A DNA stretch of 64,000 nt from Glaciozyma antarctica PI12 (GCA_002917775.1 KZ627153.1:816692-880691), one strand, 5' to 3'. Shown: positions 11,225-23,901, numbered from the stretch's first letter. The notes: generated by a model not told the origin, from the sequence alone. Numbers and translations: made by a program.

Positions 11225-14200
11225 AGTGAGTCTCGAGCCCAAGTCGTTCCCGAACGCCGAGCTCCCCTCCATCCCCCGGCGTCTCTCCAGCAACTAACTC
11301 CCACCACAGTGCCGTCCGCCCGTACTCCCACCGCCTCCACCTCCACCACTCCCTACCCTCCTTCCAACAGCTCCACCGCCGACCTCGGTCTCGTCGACGC
11401 CCCAGCAGCAGCAACAGCAGGAGGCGATGAAGGACCGGCGAAGAAGCGGAAGAAGCTGCCGAGTTGCGATAGCTGCAAGCTTAGGAGGGTGTTGTGCATG
11501 CCTCAGGCGCCCCCGGGGAGCTGTCCGAGGTGTCAGGAGAAGGGGATCGTGTGAGTTGCGTCTGCGGTTCGTGTGGGGGGTGCGGGATAGCAACGGCTTC
11601 GGGTGCAGCTGGATTGGGGTGCCGATGGAGCTGGAAAGGACTGGAGGGAGCTGAAGTGTAGGCGTAGCTGCTTTGGCGCGAGGAGTGCGCTCTGGCCGAG
11701 GTTACGCTCGAGGCAGCTGAAGGCGTGCGGTGATGAGGACTTGTGCTTCCCGCGGCGAGCAGTGAACGCCGAATCCTCGACTGGAGCTGCTCGCTGCGCG
11801 TGGAGATACGTTCCCCACGCTGTTCCCTAGCTGGACTCGCGTTCAGAAAGGCGACTTCCACCGCCTGGTCGCGGAGGCAGTCTGATATCCTCTCTCAGCC
11901 TCCCTACTCGGCGCATTCGCTGAGTAACTCTCTCTCAGATGTACGACGACGCCAGTGATCCGCAAGAAACCCACCGGTCGCACGGGCAAGCGGATCGAGG
12001 AAGCTCGGTGAGTCGTTCCGCCTTCGCGCGCTGCGATCAACTGACGAACTCCCCGCAGAGCGACCTTTGGATCCGCCGACATGACCTCTCCCCACCTCAC
12101 CGGTCCTTCCAACACGCCCTGGATTCCAGCTCACCCGCAACAGCGACTGTTGGCTCCGTCTAGGCCTACCGTCTCGTCTGCGGATCTCGATAGTAGGCTG
12201 GGAATGATGGAGCTGAGCGGCGAACTCGCGGCGCACTTGCTCGAGCGTAAGTCTGTCATTCAGGCGACGACAAAGGCGAACTGACGCCGAAGAGCAGTCT
12301 ATCAACACGTACCGCAATCTTGGCTTCCACTCTTCCCTCGCGGGCGCGTCTCGATCCTGTTCGAAGCTGCCGGACGCCGTCTTGAGGCTCTTCCTCCTCA
12401 AACTGAGGTCCGTCTTCGCTAAGTCGCCCGTTCTCTCCTAACCCTCTCGCACGCAGGTCCTAGCACACACCATTATCGCCCTCACGTGCCGCCTCTCCTC
12501 TCACCCCGCTCTCCTCGGCCCCGGTCCCCTTCCTCCCTCCTTCGAATCACTCACTCCTGCCTATCTGAGCGTGAATACCGACCTGCGCGAGTACGGCCAA
12601 CGGCGAAAAGCTGCGTGCACGCAACTGCGGGAAAAGGCTGTTAGGGTGGCGTGGGAGCGAGGGACGCTGGTTGAGGCGCAGGAGGACAGTATGGCATGTT
12701 GTCATCTGCTGGAGATGCTCGAGGGTCGCGAGTTGCGTTCATGTTTAAGCGGAGAAACGGGAGCTGACGAAGACTCTGAGCAGGGAATAATCCCAAGGCA
12801 GGAAAGCCGTACGGAGGAGCAGCCGTGTCGCATCTGAGGACGATGTTGGACGAGACCGACATGGGAGGACCCAAGGTGATGAACATGAGCCTGGGGTGGT
12901 CGGCGTTGATTGTGAGTTGGCCACTTGGTACCGCCAGAAGCGAGGCTGATAAGGTCGCAGATGCGAGAAGCGCTCTACGCTGCCAACGTCGGTCGAGTCT
13001 CGCACTTTACTGCAGAGGACGACCTTTTACTCTGCGGCGAGGTTCCTCTGTCGATCGAGGAAGCTTTGCTCGACACGGTGGAGCAGGTCGACGTGCGAGA
13101 CTCGGTGACTCTCTTCTTCAAGCCGATGCGTCCTTGTACCTCCGTTCCTCGCTCCTCGCGCGAGCCTTGACCTAACGAGAGCAATCGCAGACACCTATCA
13201 CGCCGCCCGACTCGCTCGCGAATGCTCGAACAAGATCACTGGCAGTGCGAAGTTACTCCCTGCGCATCTCGCACACCTAGCTAACACACCGCTACAGCTC
13301 ACAGCCGTCGCCAACCTTTCAACGAACGATTCGTCTCCAAGTTCCTCACCCAGCTCGACCATCTCTACCAGCTTCTCATGATCCTCGACGCTCGCATCGC
13401 CTTTGTCCTCTCTCCCGCCGCCACTTCGGCTCACTCGCTCCCCGCGCCATTCGAAAATGAAAGACAATACATTATGCGGGCCTGTCTGTACACTCTTCAA
13501 CTCGCCTGGTGCTCCCTCTCCCTCCCCGTCTACGTCAACCTCCGCCGACGCATCGAGTCTCTCAAACGCGGACCAACGGCGACGATGGCAGAACGGCGAA
13601 GGACGAGGGAGCGGTACGAGGTGCTGCTGAAGCAGGTGTATCAGACGACGCTCAAGGGTGCGAGGATGGTGGCGCAGTGCGTCAAGGGCGCGCCGAGTTT
13701 GGCGTTCTTGACGCACTTGCAGGAGGAGAGGCTGGGGAGTTGGATTGAGATCTTGATGGCGGCCAAGACGTGCGAAGAAGGTGGGGAGGGGATAACGAGG
13801 GCGGAGAAGGTGACCGAGTTGGGGTGGTGCGTTCGTTTCTCACTGCTTGTGCGCGAAGGACTGACGAGGAACGCTGCAGGATGCTGGACGGACTGAAGAA
13901 GATGGGCTGGTCCTGGTCCGACGATGAGCTACTCGTCAACTCGCTCGAAGCCGGTCTTCGGAACCTTACTCTCGCCCCTCCTCCACCTCCTACGTCGGAA
14001 CTCCCGAGCTCTCTCGCCAACGACACCCTCTACGGCGACCCTCCTTCCCCCTCGCTCGACATTCCCATCGACCCAGCCCTCGCCTCGCTCGACTTCTCCT
14101 TCTACTCGAACTCTTCCGAATCTCCCAGCACTTTGACAACGCCATTCGACTTGGATGCGTTGCTCTCGGTGCCGTTGTTCGGGGACGAGGCAGTGGGGGG

Positions 14201-14282
14201 ATTGCCGATGGAGGCGTTTGAGGTGACATCGTTTGGAGAGACGAGTGCGAGCGAGTTGGTCGACGAGTGGATGACCTTGTAG
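11225..14282 (+). CDS. Zn(II)2Cys6 fungal transcription factor (start codon split by an intron)
   Basis: A nuclear DNA-binding regulator of the Gal4 type. The cluster reads CDSC-KLRRVLC ... CPRC-QEKGIVC, the sixth Cys being supplied by the next exon after a 388-nt intron (11551-11938). No in-frame ATG precedes the zinc cluster in its exon. However, the leader ends in A (11225) before a GTGAGT donor and the exon resumes with TG at 11310, so splicing creates ATG followed by PSARTPTAS. Exons 11310-11550, 11939-12007, 12059-12246, 12298-12407, 12457-12724, 12784-12911, 12961-13129, 13191-13244, 13298-13826 and 13880-14282 all join in phase to about 719 aa. A basic linker (RKKPTGRTGKRIEEAR) follows the cluster, a helical middle region resembles the fungal-TF homology region, and the C terminus is acidic and Ser/Pro-rich, likely for activation. 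The target pathway is unknown. Confidence 0.9.
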
Positions 14283-14672
14283 GAGGGCTGTTGGGAGAGA
14301 ATATAGATGGACACGTTCACAAGAGGATCTAGAGGAGCAGCTCGGCCGACTGACTCGCTCCTTTTTCGCTCCTTTTTCGAGTGTGTGCGGCTGTTTTTCG
14401 CTGGGGTTGCGGTAAATCTCTCTGCTCCGTAAGGATTCAACAGTGGAACGGCGAGGGATCGAGAGACAAGAGAAACGAGACGCTGTATCCTCGAGAGTAA
14501 TAGCGAGTCGAGGCTTCCGGCGGGCGAGTCCTTTTCGCTGAGGCGCTCCCGAGTCCCTTTCTCCTCCCCTCCTCCGCCCTTCTCAGCACGACAGTGACGA
14601 GAGCTTGTCGACGAGCTCAGCAAACTCCAGCCCGACCTCTCAGCCCTTGCTCAGTCAAAGAACCCTCACCAG

Positions 14673-15415
14673 ATGGCCACGACTTCCTCCAAGCCTTCAG
14701 TCGCCGTGAGCCCAACTCCCGCCCGTCCCTACTCGCATCGCCCGCTCACCCACTTCTGCACAGCCCTCCACCACCGCCTCCGTGACCCCAGCCACCGCCG
14801 CTCCTTCCACCACGGCTCCTCCTCCAACTCCAGCAGCAGCTGAAGAGCCCGCTGCGCCGGCCCCGGCTCAGGAGAGCGAAAAGGAGGAGGACGCAGAGAT
14901 CGGAGCAGCTGGGACGGGAGCAGTGGTCGATATGGAGGTCTTTGGGCAACTGCTAGAGATTGTAAGCCGCGTGGTGGAGAGGAGGAGCGCTTGGGAGCTG
15001 ACTGGGGATGGACAGGACGACGACGACACGCACGAGTTCAGCAAGACGCTCGCGTTCGACTACATCTCTCAAGCCAACACGACCTTTACAGAGATTGAAG
15101 ATGCCCTGTTCGTCCTTCCTGCCGTACCCGCTGTACGCCAGTTGCTGACCTAGACGCGAACGCAGCAACGCTCGGGACCTCGACACTCTCTCCCGCAAAG
15201 GCCACTTCCTCAAAGGTTCCTCCGCCGCACTAGGTCTTCAGCGCGTACAACACTCGTGCGAGTCGATGCAGCATTTCGGCAACCGGAAGGACGAGCACGG
15301 AGCGGGGGAGCTGTTGAGCGAGGAGGAGGCGCTCAAGCGGTGCAGGGGGCTCTTGGTCAGGCTTAGAGCCGAGCAGGAGGAGGCGAGGGAGTGGCTGGAG
15401 GGGTTCTACAAGTAG
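14673..15415 (+). CDS. YPD1: Ypd1-like histidine phosphotransfer (HPt) protein
   Basis: Intermediate of the multistep His-Asp phosphorelay: it takes phosphate from a hybrid histidine kinase and passes it to response regulators such as Ssk1 and Skn7, controlling osmotic and oxidative stress responses. Four exons (14673-14705, 14764-14961, 15016-15107, 15166-15415) join in phase to 190 aa. The HPt signature is HFLKGSSAALG, where the His is the phosphoacceptor, followed by the helix LQRVQHSCESMQHFG. An Ala/Pro/Thr-rich N terminus of about 65 residues precedes the four-helix bundle, longer than in the yeast protein. It stands 390 bases downstream of the transcription factor on the same strand. 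Confidence 0.93.
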
Positions 15416-17035
15416 ACGGATGAGCGAGACGAGGAGGAGGAAGTTTGTACAGCGTTTTTGATGTGAGTGATGCGCGTAAATAGTACCACCGTTTTGGAGC
15501 ATGTGGGGAGGGGAGTAAGGGGAGCTGACTGGTGTAACTGCTCGACGTCGTGATAGGTGAGCGCCGGAGCGCTGGAGCTCGAGTCGAGTCCTCCCGACGG
15601 CGCTCATGGACGACGTTCTTCCTCTGCGTCTGCGTTCCTTCCCCTGCGCGCATTCACCCCCCACGCCATCTTCTCCACCACTTTGCCGATCACACCAGCG
15701 GGGTGTTCCGCCAATCGAGGCTGGACGCGATCCGATCTCGACGTCGGTCCCCCGCCAAACTTCTCGCGAACAAAGGGACGCCAGCAACGGCACTCCAGCT
15801 CCTGCTCCCTCGCCAAACGACCCGAACCGGGTCTCCTGCGTTCGACGTATCTAGGCTAGTCTGCTTCAGGTTTTCTGGGAGCACCTCGCGATTGCCGACC
15901 TCGGGAGGAGGTACGGCGTAAGAATGATACGGACCTCTGCTCCCTTCCCTTCCTCGAGCTCTTCGGTCGTGTTCTGCTCTGCATCTATACAGTTGGCTAT
16001 GTCTACTCTCTGCGGATTTGCCTCTTCAAGACGTCCAGGAGTACGCCGACTACCTTTCCGGCACGCTTTCGGCTGAGCCCCTGTTCGACCTCCACACAAC
16101 GAACACGACTTGCGCTTGCTCTCGAGGGGTTCGTTTTCTTTGGCGGCGGCAAACATATCGACTACTGGCGAGAGAGAAGGCTGCGCGAAGGACAAGAAGA
16201 CAACGCGCGCGTCTTCCCTCTGCGAGAATCTATTTGAGAGTCCTGAGCAACGAGATCTTCGACGCGCTGAGCCCATCCTGCACCAACGACGATGAGATCT
16301 ATGAGATGTGGTTCGACGAGAACCGCAGATTGACCTGCTTCGCACGCGCGTCGTTTCTTGGTGCCCATCTCGCAGCCTCGCTGCCGGAATGCTTCACCGG
16401 GGATCTTCCCGGCGGCGTATACCCTCTTTGAGCAGTCTTCCACAGCACAGTCTACTGCTCACAGCCAAACCCGGCTTTGCTGCCATCGAGAAAGGCCTGC
16501 ATTCCTCTCGCCCTCTGTTCCTCGGCCAATATCTCGCTCTCCCCATGAGCGTACGTCCCGACTCTCCGCGCTCTTTCGTACGCAGATCTCCCTCCTATTC
16601 GCAGTACCGGATGCCACAAGCAGCGCGCAAGAAGTCTCGAAATCGGTACGCCTCCTCCCCCAAGCGATGCCGATGTCCTCCCAGCGTCAGGAAAGGTGAC
16701 GGGGACCTGCACATCTCTCACTCGGGCGTCTCGGATCCTTTGAGGCTACACCATCCGGGGCAGCAACGATCGCGATGCGAAGAAGGCACGATGGGAGCGC
16801 TTCGTAAGCTCTCGGTTCCTCGCTACCTCGCCGCCGCTGGCTGATTATGAGGGGGTTCGGTCTGGACAGGATAAAGACGGGTGCGAGCTGCAAGATGCGA
16901 GGCTGCACGTTTCGACGAAGAGGGGGAAGGTTCCATCTCGCTGCAAGGAGTTGAACGTATCGCCACCGAAGCGCGCCAATTGCATCTCCCCATCCCAGTC
17001 ATCGCCCAATCTCACATCCAGTCCCCCAACCCTCA
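15416..17035. other. Unresolved region, possible decayed or unrecognised gene on the plus strand
   Basis: This 1.6 kb has plus-strand text that looks coding in changing frames: LALEGFVFFGGGKHIDYW at about 16100-16150, then IFDALSPSCTNDDEIYEMW at about 16255-16310, then AAIEKGLHSSRPLFLGQY at about 16480-16540. I could not link these by consensus introns, and no family is recognised. Candidate explanations are a gene with several frame breaks, or chance open frames in GC-rich DNA. Confidence 0.3.
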
Positions 17036-18716
17036 CTATTTCTTCCCCCCCGTAGCCCCCGCCCAAGCTCCCTTGATCAGCTCGGCCACCCCCTGCACGC
17101 CCTCGCCAAGCTTGACGCTCGTAAAGATGGTCGGCCCACCGTCGCGCATGAGGTCTGAATCGCGCTTCATGACTTCGAGAGAGGCGCCGACGTAGGGCGC
17201 TAGGTCAATCTGCGAGGTGGGATTTGATGGAGAGGGCGAGAGGGGATGGAGGAGTGAGAGGAGGGGAGGAGCGGGAGGGGTGAGGGGGGGACGTCAGCGG
17301 GAAGGAGGGAGGGGAGGGAGAAAGCGCACCTTGTTGATAACGAGGAGATCAGACTATGAGAGAGTTAGCTGGGTGCGAGGAAGGGGAGAGCGAGGAACGT
17401 ACCTGCGAGATTCCGGGTCCTCCTTTGCGAGGGATCTTGTCGCCGCCCGAGACGTCAATCTGCGGGATTGATGGGGTCAGTGATAGCCTTGCTGCATCAA
17501 GAAGCATGATACGCACGACGTAGATGATCTGCGGGTAAGAAGGAGGTCAGCTCTCATCTCTTCTTCATCCCCGAGACGACTCACGTAGTCTGCCAGCTCA
17601 CGCGAGTAATTCGCTGCGTTCCACCGTCGTCAGCTACTCCTTCACCAGTAGAAGCTTTAAGCGAACGCACCAGCGAGGTTATCTCCTCCACTCTCAACGA
17701 ACAGCATCTCGCAGCCGTACGCCTCCTGAAGCTCCTCCAACGCGCCAATGTTGGCGCTGATATCCTCCCTGCGCTCCCCATCAGCTCCATCCTACCTAAC
17801 TTGACTCGCAACGCACCTGATAGCAGCGTGCGGGCATCCACCTGCTCCTCAATCAGCTCCATCCTCTCCTCCTCCAGGCAAACGCGCACTCACCCGTCTC
17901 AATCGCACGAATCCTTCCCCTATCCGAGAGCGCCTCATTCCTAATCAAGAACTCTTGATTCTTGATTCGTAAAGATATCGTTCGTGACAACCGCTGCCTC
18001 GGCTGTCAGCCTTCCTCGAGTTCCCTCCAGCGCGCCAAGAGTCGCTCTCACCGATGTTGTGCGTATCGCGGAAGATGCGGCAGAGCGCCAATGTGAGAGC
18101 AGTCTTTCCTGACCCCACTGGCCTGCACTCCAGTCAGGCCCGCTCAAGGAGAAGGAAGAGGAACGCACCCTCCGATACCGATAGTGAACGCACGCTCAGT
18201 CCAGTTCCTCCCCGAGTAATCTGGCAGGTCCCTCTCAGCGAACTTGCCTGTTCCCGTCCTATCAGCGGCGTACAGCGACGGGGGAGAACGAGGGACGGAC
18301 CAGGGTGCTCCATCACTTCGTGAGTGTGGCCGTGCTCCTGCGCTGCATGATCGTGGTCGTGCGAGTGGGCATGGTCGTGTCCGTGGTCGGCCGAGGCGAG
18401 ACTGGCGGTAGGAGGGGCGGGGATGAAGCGGGCGGTTGACACGGCTGAGATGAGGTGAGGTGAGGAGAGGAAGGAAACGACCGCGGAGATGGCGGCGAAG
18501 ACGACTTGGCGCTCGTCGGCGGCGCTTGTTCGACGTTGACGAGCTGCTTTCGTTCCTCTCCTTACAAGATCTACTACACGGAAGAGGTATCTTTGCTGCT
18601 TCCGAATGGAAACCCAGCTGGCAACGAGGTCGAGAGAGGACTCAAGAGAGGACTCGCTCGTCCTTCGCAGCCAGTTCGCCGACCCGAGTCCTCGCGCACA
18701 CACTCAAAACCACCAT
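17036..18716 (-). CDS. ureG: Urease accessory GTPase UreG, with an apparent frameshift
   Basis: UreG is the SIMIBI-class GTPase that drives nickel insertion into urease together with UreD/UreF. About ten exons on the minus strand. The N terminus is His-rich (HGHDHAHSHDHDH), a metal-binding feature of eukaryotic UreG. Then come FAERDLPDYSGR, the P-loop GPVGSGKTAL, AVVTNDIFT, the metal motif ETGGCPHAAIREDIS, VESGGDNLAA, VIDVSGGDKIPRKGGPG, the G4 motif NKIDLAPYVGA and an end in a Gly/Lys tail. The stop is at 17036. The proposed start is a 13-base first exon at 18716-18704, which fits in phase but is tentative. Right after DIFT (about 17954-17967) a 7-base unit is tandemly repeated and the frame changes by one; the downstream motif FLIRNEALSDRG is intact in another frame. 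It could be an assembly error or a true lesion. Confidence 0.9.
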
Positions 18717-18850
18717 GACAAAGGAGAGAGAAGGGAGAGCGTCTCTTGAAAGCCACGAGAAGAGCGAGGATGCGCTGCGAAAGCTCTTCCGAGATGACAT
18801 ATTAGGGTGCTGGGGTGCTAAGAGGGCGATTTAGGGTGATCTAGCGAGGT

Positions 18851-21059
18851 CTAGTAGATGTAGGGAATGAAACTGCACTCGCGCATCAGCACACGTTCAC
18901 CCACAGCACGAAGAAACGCACGTATAAGGTACCAACCGCTGGTACTCGACCCAATCGTCTCTATACTTCCTCGCGCACCTACGTTCCTCATCAGTTCCCG
19001 CCAAGATCGAAGAAGGAGGAGAACACACCTCGCATCATCGCGAACGTTCCGGTGAATGAGCATCGTGAGATGGAACAGAGGGTAGAAGTAAGGGATCTTG
19101 CTCCCGAACCCCGCCGACAAAGCCCAGCACATCCCCTGGATCCAATCCGACGTATAGTCTGCGTGCCCATCAGCCACCACCCAATCGCACTAGCCACGAA
19201 GAGGACGCACTCGGCTTGCGAACGACGCCCCAGCATCCGCTGAGGAGGAGTTTGCCTCGCTTCGTCTGCAGCGTCTTGGGGTTCTTCATTTGCGTTCCTG
19301 GAATCTGAGGGAACGTGTTGCGCTGAACGTAGGTCCCACTCTGCGAAGCCTTGTACCAGCTCTTCTGGCCCATCGCGAGGTCGAACCTGTCGTACCTCGT
19401 CAGCGAGATCGGATGGAGGGAAGGAGGGAACGTACACGCAGTAGGCGACGGTGAGGACGATGAAGAGGGTGGCAATGAACCAGGTTGGGTAGCGGTAGGT
19501 TGCTGGGTCGTGCGTTGCCATGTAGATCGCGGGGTAGGCGTACGAGAAGGGGACGCCGGCAAAGTTCCAGTAGCTCAGGAGCCAGCCGAACTGCGCGAGA
19601 AGTTAGCTCGGAGTAAAAAAGTGTGTTGCGGCGGAGGGGGTGCACTTTCTCGTAGTTCATGTCTGCGATGGGAGAGGGTCAGCACCGTTCAAGAAAGGAT
19701 GGGGGAGAGGACGTACCCCAGGTCTGAGGGATGAACTGCTCTCCCTGCGTGACGAATAGGGTCAGCAGGTGCGAGTGGAGCTTCAAGATGACCTGACTCA
19801 CCTTGGCACACGCGTTGAGGTAGAGTCCAGTCCCGTAGGTGAACAAGATCAAGTTGGCGCTGACATAGCCATAGACCTCGTACTGCTTCGCGCACGCTCC
19901 CACCGACAGCGCCCACAGCAAGATCCAGCTGATCCTAATCTCTGCCCACATCTTGATGTCGACGCTTCCGATCCTAGGGTTGAGGGACGCGCCCATAAAG
20001 TAGTCGTAGATGACGTTGCCCGACATCCTGTATCCCTCGCCAGTAACATAGATGACCGCAGCGAGCGCAAAGCCCGTCATGGATGCGACGGTGAGGAGGG
20101 GTCCGTAGAGGTCGATGATCTGGGCGAGGTTGAAGATGCCGCTGAAATGGAGAGAGGCGACGATGGCGATGGTCGCATAGAGGGAGGTGTAGGCGTTGCA
20201 GTTGTACTCGAGTGCGCGACCTCCGAGAGAGGAAACGGGGAGTCCCATCTGCTTGTGCCCGGGCATGGTGAATGCGAGGAGAAGTTGGAGGAGGATGAGG
20301 GAGAGGTAGAGCGTCGCGGCGGCGCGAGTGGGAGCAGCGTGCTGTGAGAGCCGAGCCGGATTAACGAGAGCTCGATCTGGGAGAGGACACACGCACGTTG
20401 TAAACCAGCGAGCCGATGGTCTTAGCAAAGGGAATCCATCCGCCTGGACCAAGGAGGGTCGTAGGGTCGGAAGGGACGGCGAACTTGCCTGCGCGAGAGG
20501 AAGCGGGTTAGCTACAGGCTTTGCGGGACCAAGCAGGGTAGCTGAGCGTGGTATCCTCTGCCATATCTCTCCAGTCCCAGCCCAGCCAAGGCGCCAGAAC
20601 GATCCTCAGCTGTGCCGGTGCGAACGGCTGCTCTGAATCGCACCCTGCCAGCTGCCTCAGCCCTCGTCCAGCAAGCGTGGCGCCGAGCTCCTGGCTGGGA
20701 CCACGCACTCTCCCCGACCACAACCAGGCCCTCACTCCTTCTACCGCGCACGTTCCATCGCGGCAAGAGAGCCCACGTTGACCGAACAAAAACATCAGCT
20801 CTCCGCCGTCCCACCGCCGCTCTGCTCCTCCCCCAGCTTCCCAAGCAACCGCACGCACCGACTCACCATCGTAAAAGTACAAACACGCGTAGATGTAGTA
20901 GAAAAGCGAAGGAAAGAAGACCATCATCGCCGTTACTCCCACCGGCCCTCCAAACTCGTACTCGTGGTGGATCCCATCCTCGTCGATCGGCGCGGCCTTT
21001 GCGGTGCCGTTCAAGGCCACGGCGGCGGTGGGCGCACGCTGGCGGAGAGTTGCTGACAT
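18851..21059 (-). CDS. ERG4: Delta24(24(1))-sterol reductase, Erg4 type
   Basis: Last step of ergosterol synthesis: NADPH-dependent reduction of the C24(28) bond in the ER membrane. ATG at 21059, stop at 18851, with about eight introns. Diagnostic text includes YEFGGPVGVTAMMVFFPSL and FYDG near the N terminus, GSLVYN, MPGHKQMGLPVSSLGG, IYDYFMGASLNPRIG, MKNPKTLQTKRG and the family C terminus RDDARC ... RDDWVEYQRLVPY ending FIPYIY. At least seven hydrophobic membrane segments are visible. The Erg4 end motif and GGP...FFP motif separate it from Erg24. It lies head-to-tail with UreG (135 bases between the reading frames) and head-to-head spacing to the splicing gene upstream is short. Confidence 0.92.
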
Positions 21060-21197
21060 CGAGGCGAGGGGGGCAAGGAACAGCCTGCGGAGGCCCGACG
21101 CGCTTGGAGAGTTTTGGCGCGGGCGGCGATTCTCCTCGCAGAGTCCTCGCTCCTCTCCTCGCTCCCTTCTTCGGATCCGACTGAACGTATTACAAGG

Positions 21198-23901
21198 CTA
21201 CTTCCTCGCACTAGAGCTCGCCAACATCTTCGTCCAGTCGTACTTGTCGTACCCCTCGCGGAAGGTCGCAACCCTCGAAGCATTGAGCCTAAAGTCGACC
21301 CTCCTCGGTTTGCGCCACATCCTCGGTTCGAGCTCGAGCATGCTCCCCACAATCTCCTGCGCAAACCACCTTTGCGCCCTTGTCAGCTCGTCGTACCCGA
21401 TTGAAAAGCGACGGAACGCACCTCGGGAACTCTCCGCCACCCTTCTCCCCCGTCTCCCCATTCAATTCGTAACCATCCGCGTCTCGATCCGGTGCGTCGT
21501 CGACACCTTCGATAACGTGGCCGTACCCCTTTTCGCCTTTGTAATCCCATTGAACGGCAAAGTAGGGGAGGTTGGGAACGAGAGACCGGCGGAAAGGTCG
21601 GGAGGGTGTGAAGACGATTCGCTTCTTGTGCTGAGACCATTCTTGCTCCGAGTTGTCGATCGCTTCCTGCGTCGAGCGTCAGTGCGATTCCGGGAGAGGA
21701 ACGAGGAGAAACGCACTTGGAAGTAGGCGGGAAGCTCGTCAAAGAGCTCGAAAGGGACGGGGATCGCTTCGATGCAGGTGTGCTTCTGGTGCTTGAGGTT
21801 GATGCACGACTCAAAGAAGATGACGCCCTTGTCCTGCTCGGCAAACATCTGCATGAGCGTCTTCATAAAGTTCTACGAGCAATCACTTCGTCAGCGAAAG
21901 TCGAAAGTACGAGGTCGCGACGAGAGCGAGACGCACCTTGATCTCGTCCCAAGTCTCGTCGTCGGCTTCAAGAGAGCTAAAGTGGTGTTGGATAGGGACG
22001 ATCCGGCAGTGACCCTTGACGAGCTCCTCGTTCTCGAGAAGGCCGAGGTAGGCGCGCGTTCCGAGGGCGACCATTGGTGCACGAGGTTGCTCGCCTTCGT
22101 CGCCGAAACAGAGGGTGCAGCTGCGACGCGTGTGGAGTTAGTAGATTCTCCCCAGGACGAGGTGGAGGAATGAGAACGCACTTGTCGAGAGCCTTTTTAG
22201 TTCGGGCGTAGTCTGCGAGAAACGTCAGCGCGAATCCACGGCGAAGGAACGAGGGAGGAACGCACCCTGAACCGCAAACGCCTTCTTGAGCACGTCCGAC
22301 TTCATCTTCTTCCGCGCAAGCTTCTCAGCGTTCTCGTCGATGTAGTCCAAGTCGCTCTTGAATCGCGCGTCCCCGGCAATCTGGCTCGCCATCTCAAAGT
22401 CGACGTTCTTCTGGTCCTGCGCACCGGCTGAGAAGCGTTCCTGCCGCACCAGCTCGGCCAGCGTCGTCGTGTCGCCATCCGCACTGTCGCGAATGACTTC
22501 GCCGGTCTTGACGTCGTGCGATTCGAAAGCCTGCCCCTCGCGCATCAGCATCCTCGCACCACTGACCACGCGAGAGGAGACGCACCTTCTCCTTCTTCTT
22601 CCGCTTCCCCGGCTGAACGTCCTCCTCCTCCTTGCCCGTCCCAACGTCGTACAGCCTCCCCCTCCCATCGAGCGTCGGCAAGACCTTGACCCTCTCATCC
22701 CCGCCGACCGCGCCGACCGAATGACCTCCCTCGAGCGTCCTAAGCCTCTCCATCTCGTACTCCTTCTCCAGCGCGTCCGCCTCGTCGTTCCCCATCAAGC
22801 GCGCCTTGAGGACCTTGGCTTGCAGTTGATTGAGCTCGGATTGCGAGAGAGGAGGTTTGGCGGTGGCGGTGGTCGTAGGATCTGGAACGAGGACGATGGA
22901 TTGGGAGAGGGCGGAAGGGACGACGGGTCGAGGAGTCCTCGAAGCTGGGGGAGTGAAGACGCTCGGAACAGGTGTCGAGGGTCGGCTCCCGACCGAGCCA
23001 GTCGAGTTGGTCCTTTCGAGCGCCTCGCCGGGACGACGGAAGCTGCCCCTCGAAGGCGGGCGAGAGCCTCCCCTGCTGTCCGCCGACGCCATGTCGGTAT
23101 AGACGAACTTCCGTCCTCCGTCGTCCCCACCGCGCGAAGGCGTACTTCTCCCTCCTCCTCCTCTCCCAGAGCGCTCCTCTAGGATCCTCCGTTCCTCAAT
23201 CGCATCATGCCATTCCCCGAGTGAGCCGTACCGCTCCTCTGCGACTTCTTCGACCGAGCGACCTTCCTCGTCCGCAACCTCGTACGTCCGCTTGAGCTTG
23301 GACATGCGCCAGGAGGAGCCAGAAGAGCCTGGGGCGGGAGAGCCGGTGGGAGGAGGGGCGGTAGTGGCGGAGGAGGATGGATTGGGGACGCCTTGCCAAT
23401 GCGCCTTGTTGAGTTCTCGCGAGGACTGTCCCATCGTTTGCTGTGTCCGTCCTGTATCATCAGCAAGCTGCTCTGCCCACCTTGGAGAGAGGCTGAACGC
23501 ACCGTAGGATCCAGCTTCTCCTTGGGCTCCCTCCTCTTGCGCTCGACTCCCATCTCGCTAAACAAGTCCCCTGCTCCACCAGCAGGAACGATGCTCGCAA
23601 ATTCTGCTCCTCCATCCCCTCCTTCCCCATAACCATCCGTCAAGCTCGGCAAGTCCTCCCCCGCCACCTCCCCCCGCATCGTCATCTGCCCAACCGTGAA
23701 CGTCCCAACCGTATCGACAGGTGGTCCAGTAGGTACGGACGCCGTAGAAGAGGGAGCCTTCTCGACCCATTCGTCTTCGGACGAGGCGGCGCGCTTGCTC
23801 GAGCGGTGTCGCTTCGAGGAGTGGTGAGAAGAGTCGCGGTCGTCGTCCCGGGAGCGGTGCTTCTTCTTGGAGGACGATGCGTCCGTAGAGTGATGCCCCA
23901 T
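21198..23901 (-). CDS. Cwf19/CWF19L2-like spliceosomal lariat factor
   Basis: Cwf19-like proteins act at late spliceosome and lariat turnover steps and carry a HIT-like CwfJ domain pair. ATG at 23901; stop at 21198; about nine exons. The N terminus is a His/Ser/Arg-rich tract (SSKKKHRSRDDDRDSSHHSS). A long middle part contains RTYEVADEEGRSVEEVAEE and a Ser/Pro-rich stretch. The CwfJ C-terminal domain 1 is seen as CTLCFGDEGEQPRAPMVALG, HCRIVPIQHHFSSLEADD, GVIFFESCINLKHQKHTCIE and the second domain as FPRWFAQEIVGSMLELEPR with the ending REGYDKYDWTKML. The HCRI-P-QH HIT-like motif and the EKGYGHVIE-type text agree with this family. I see no break in the main exons. Confidence 0.9.
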
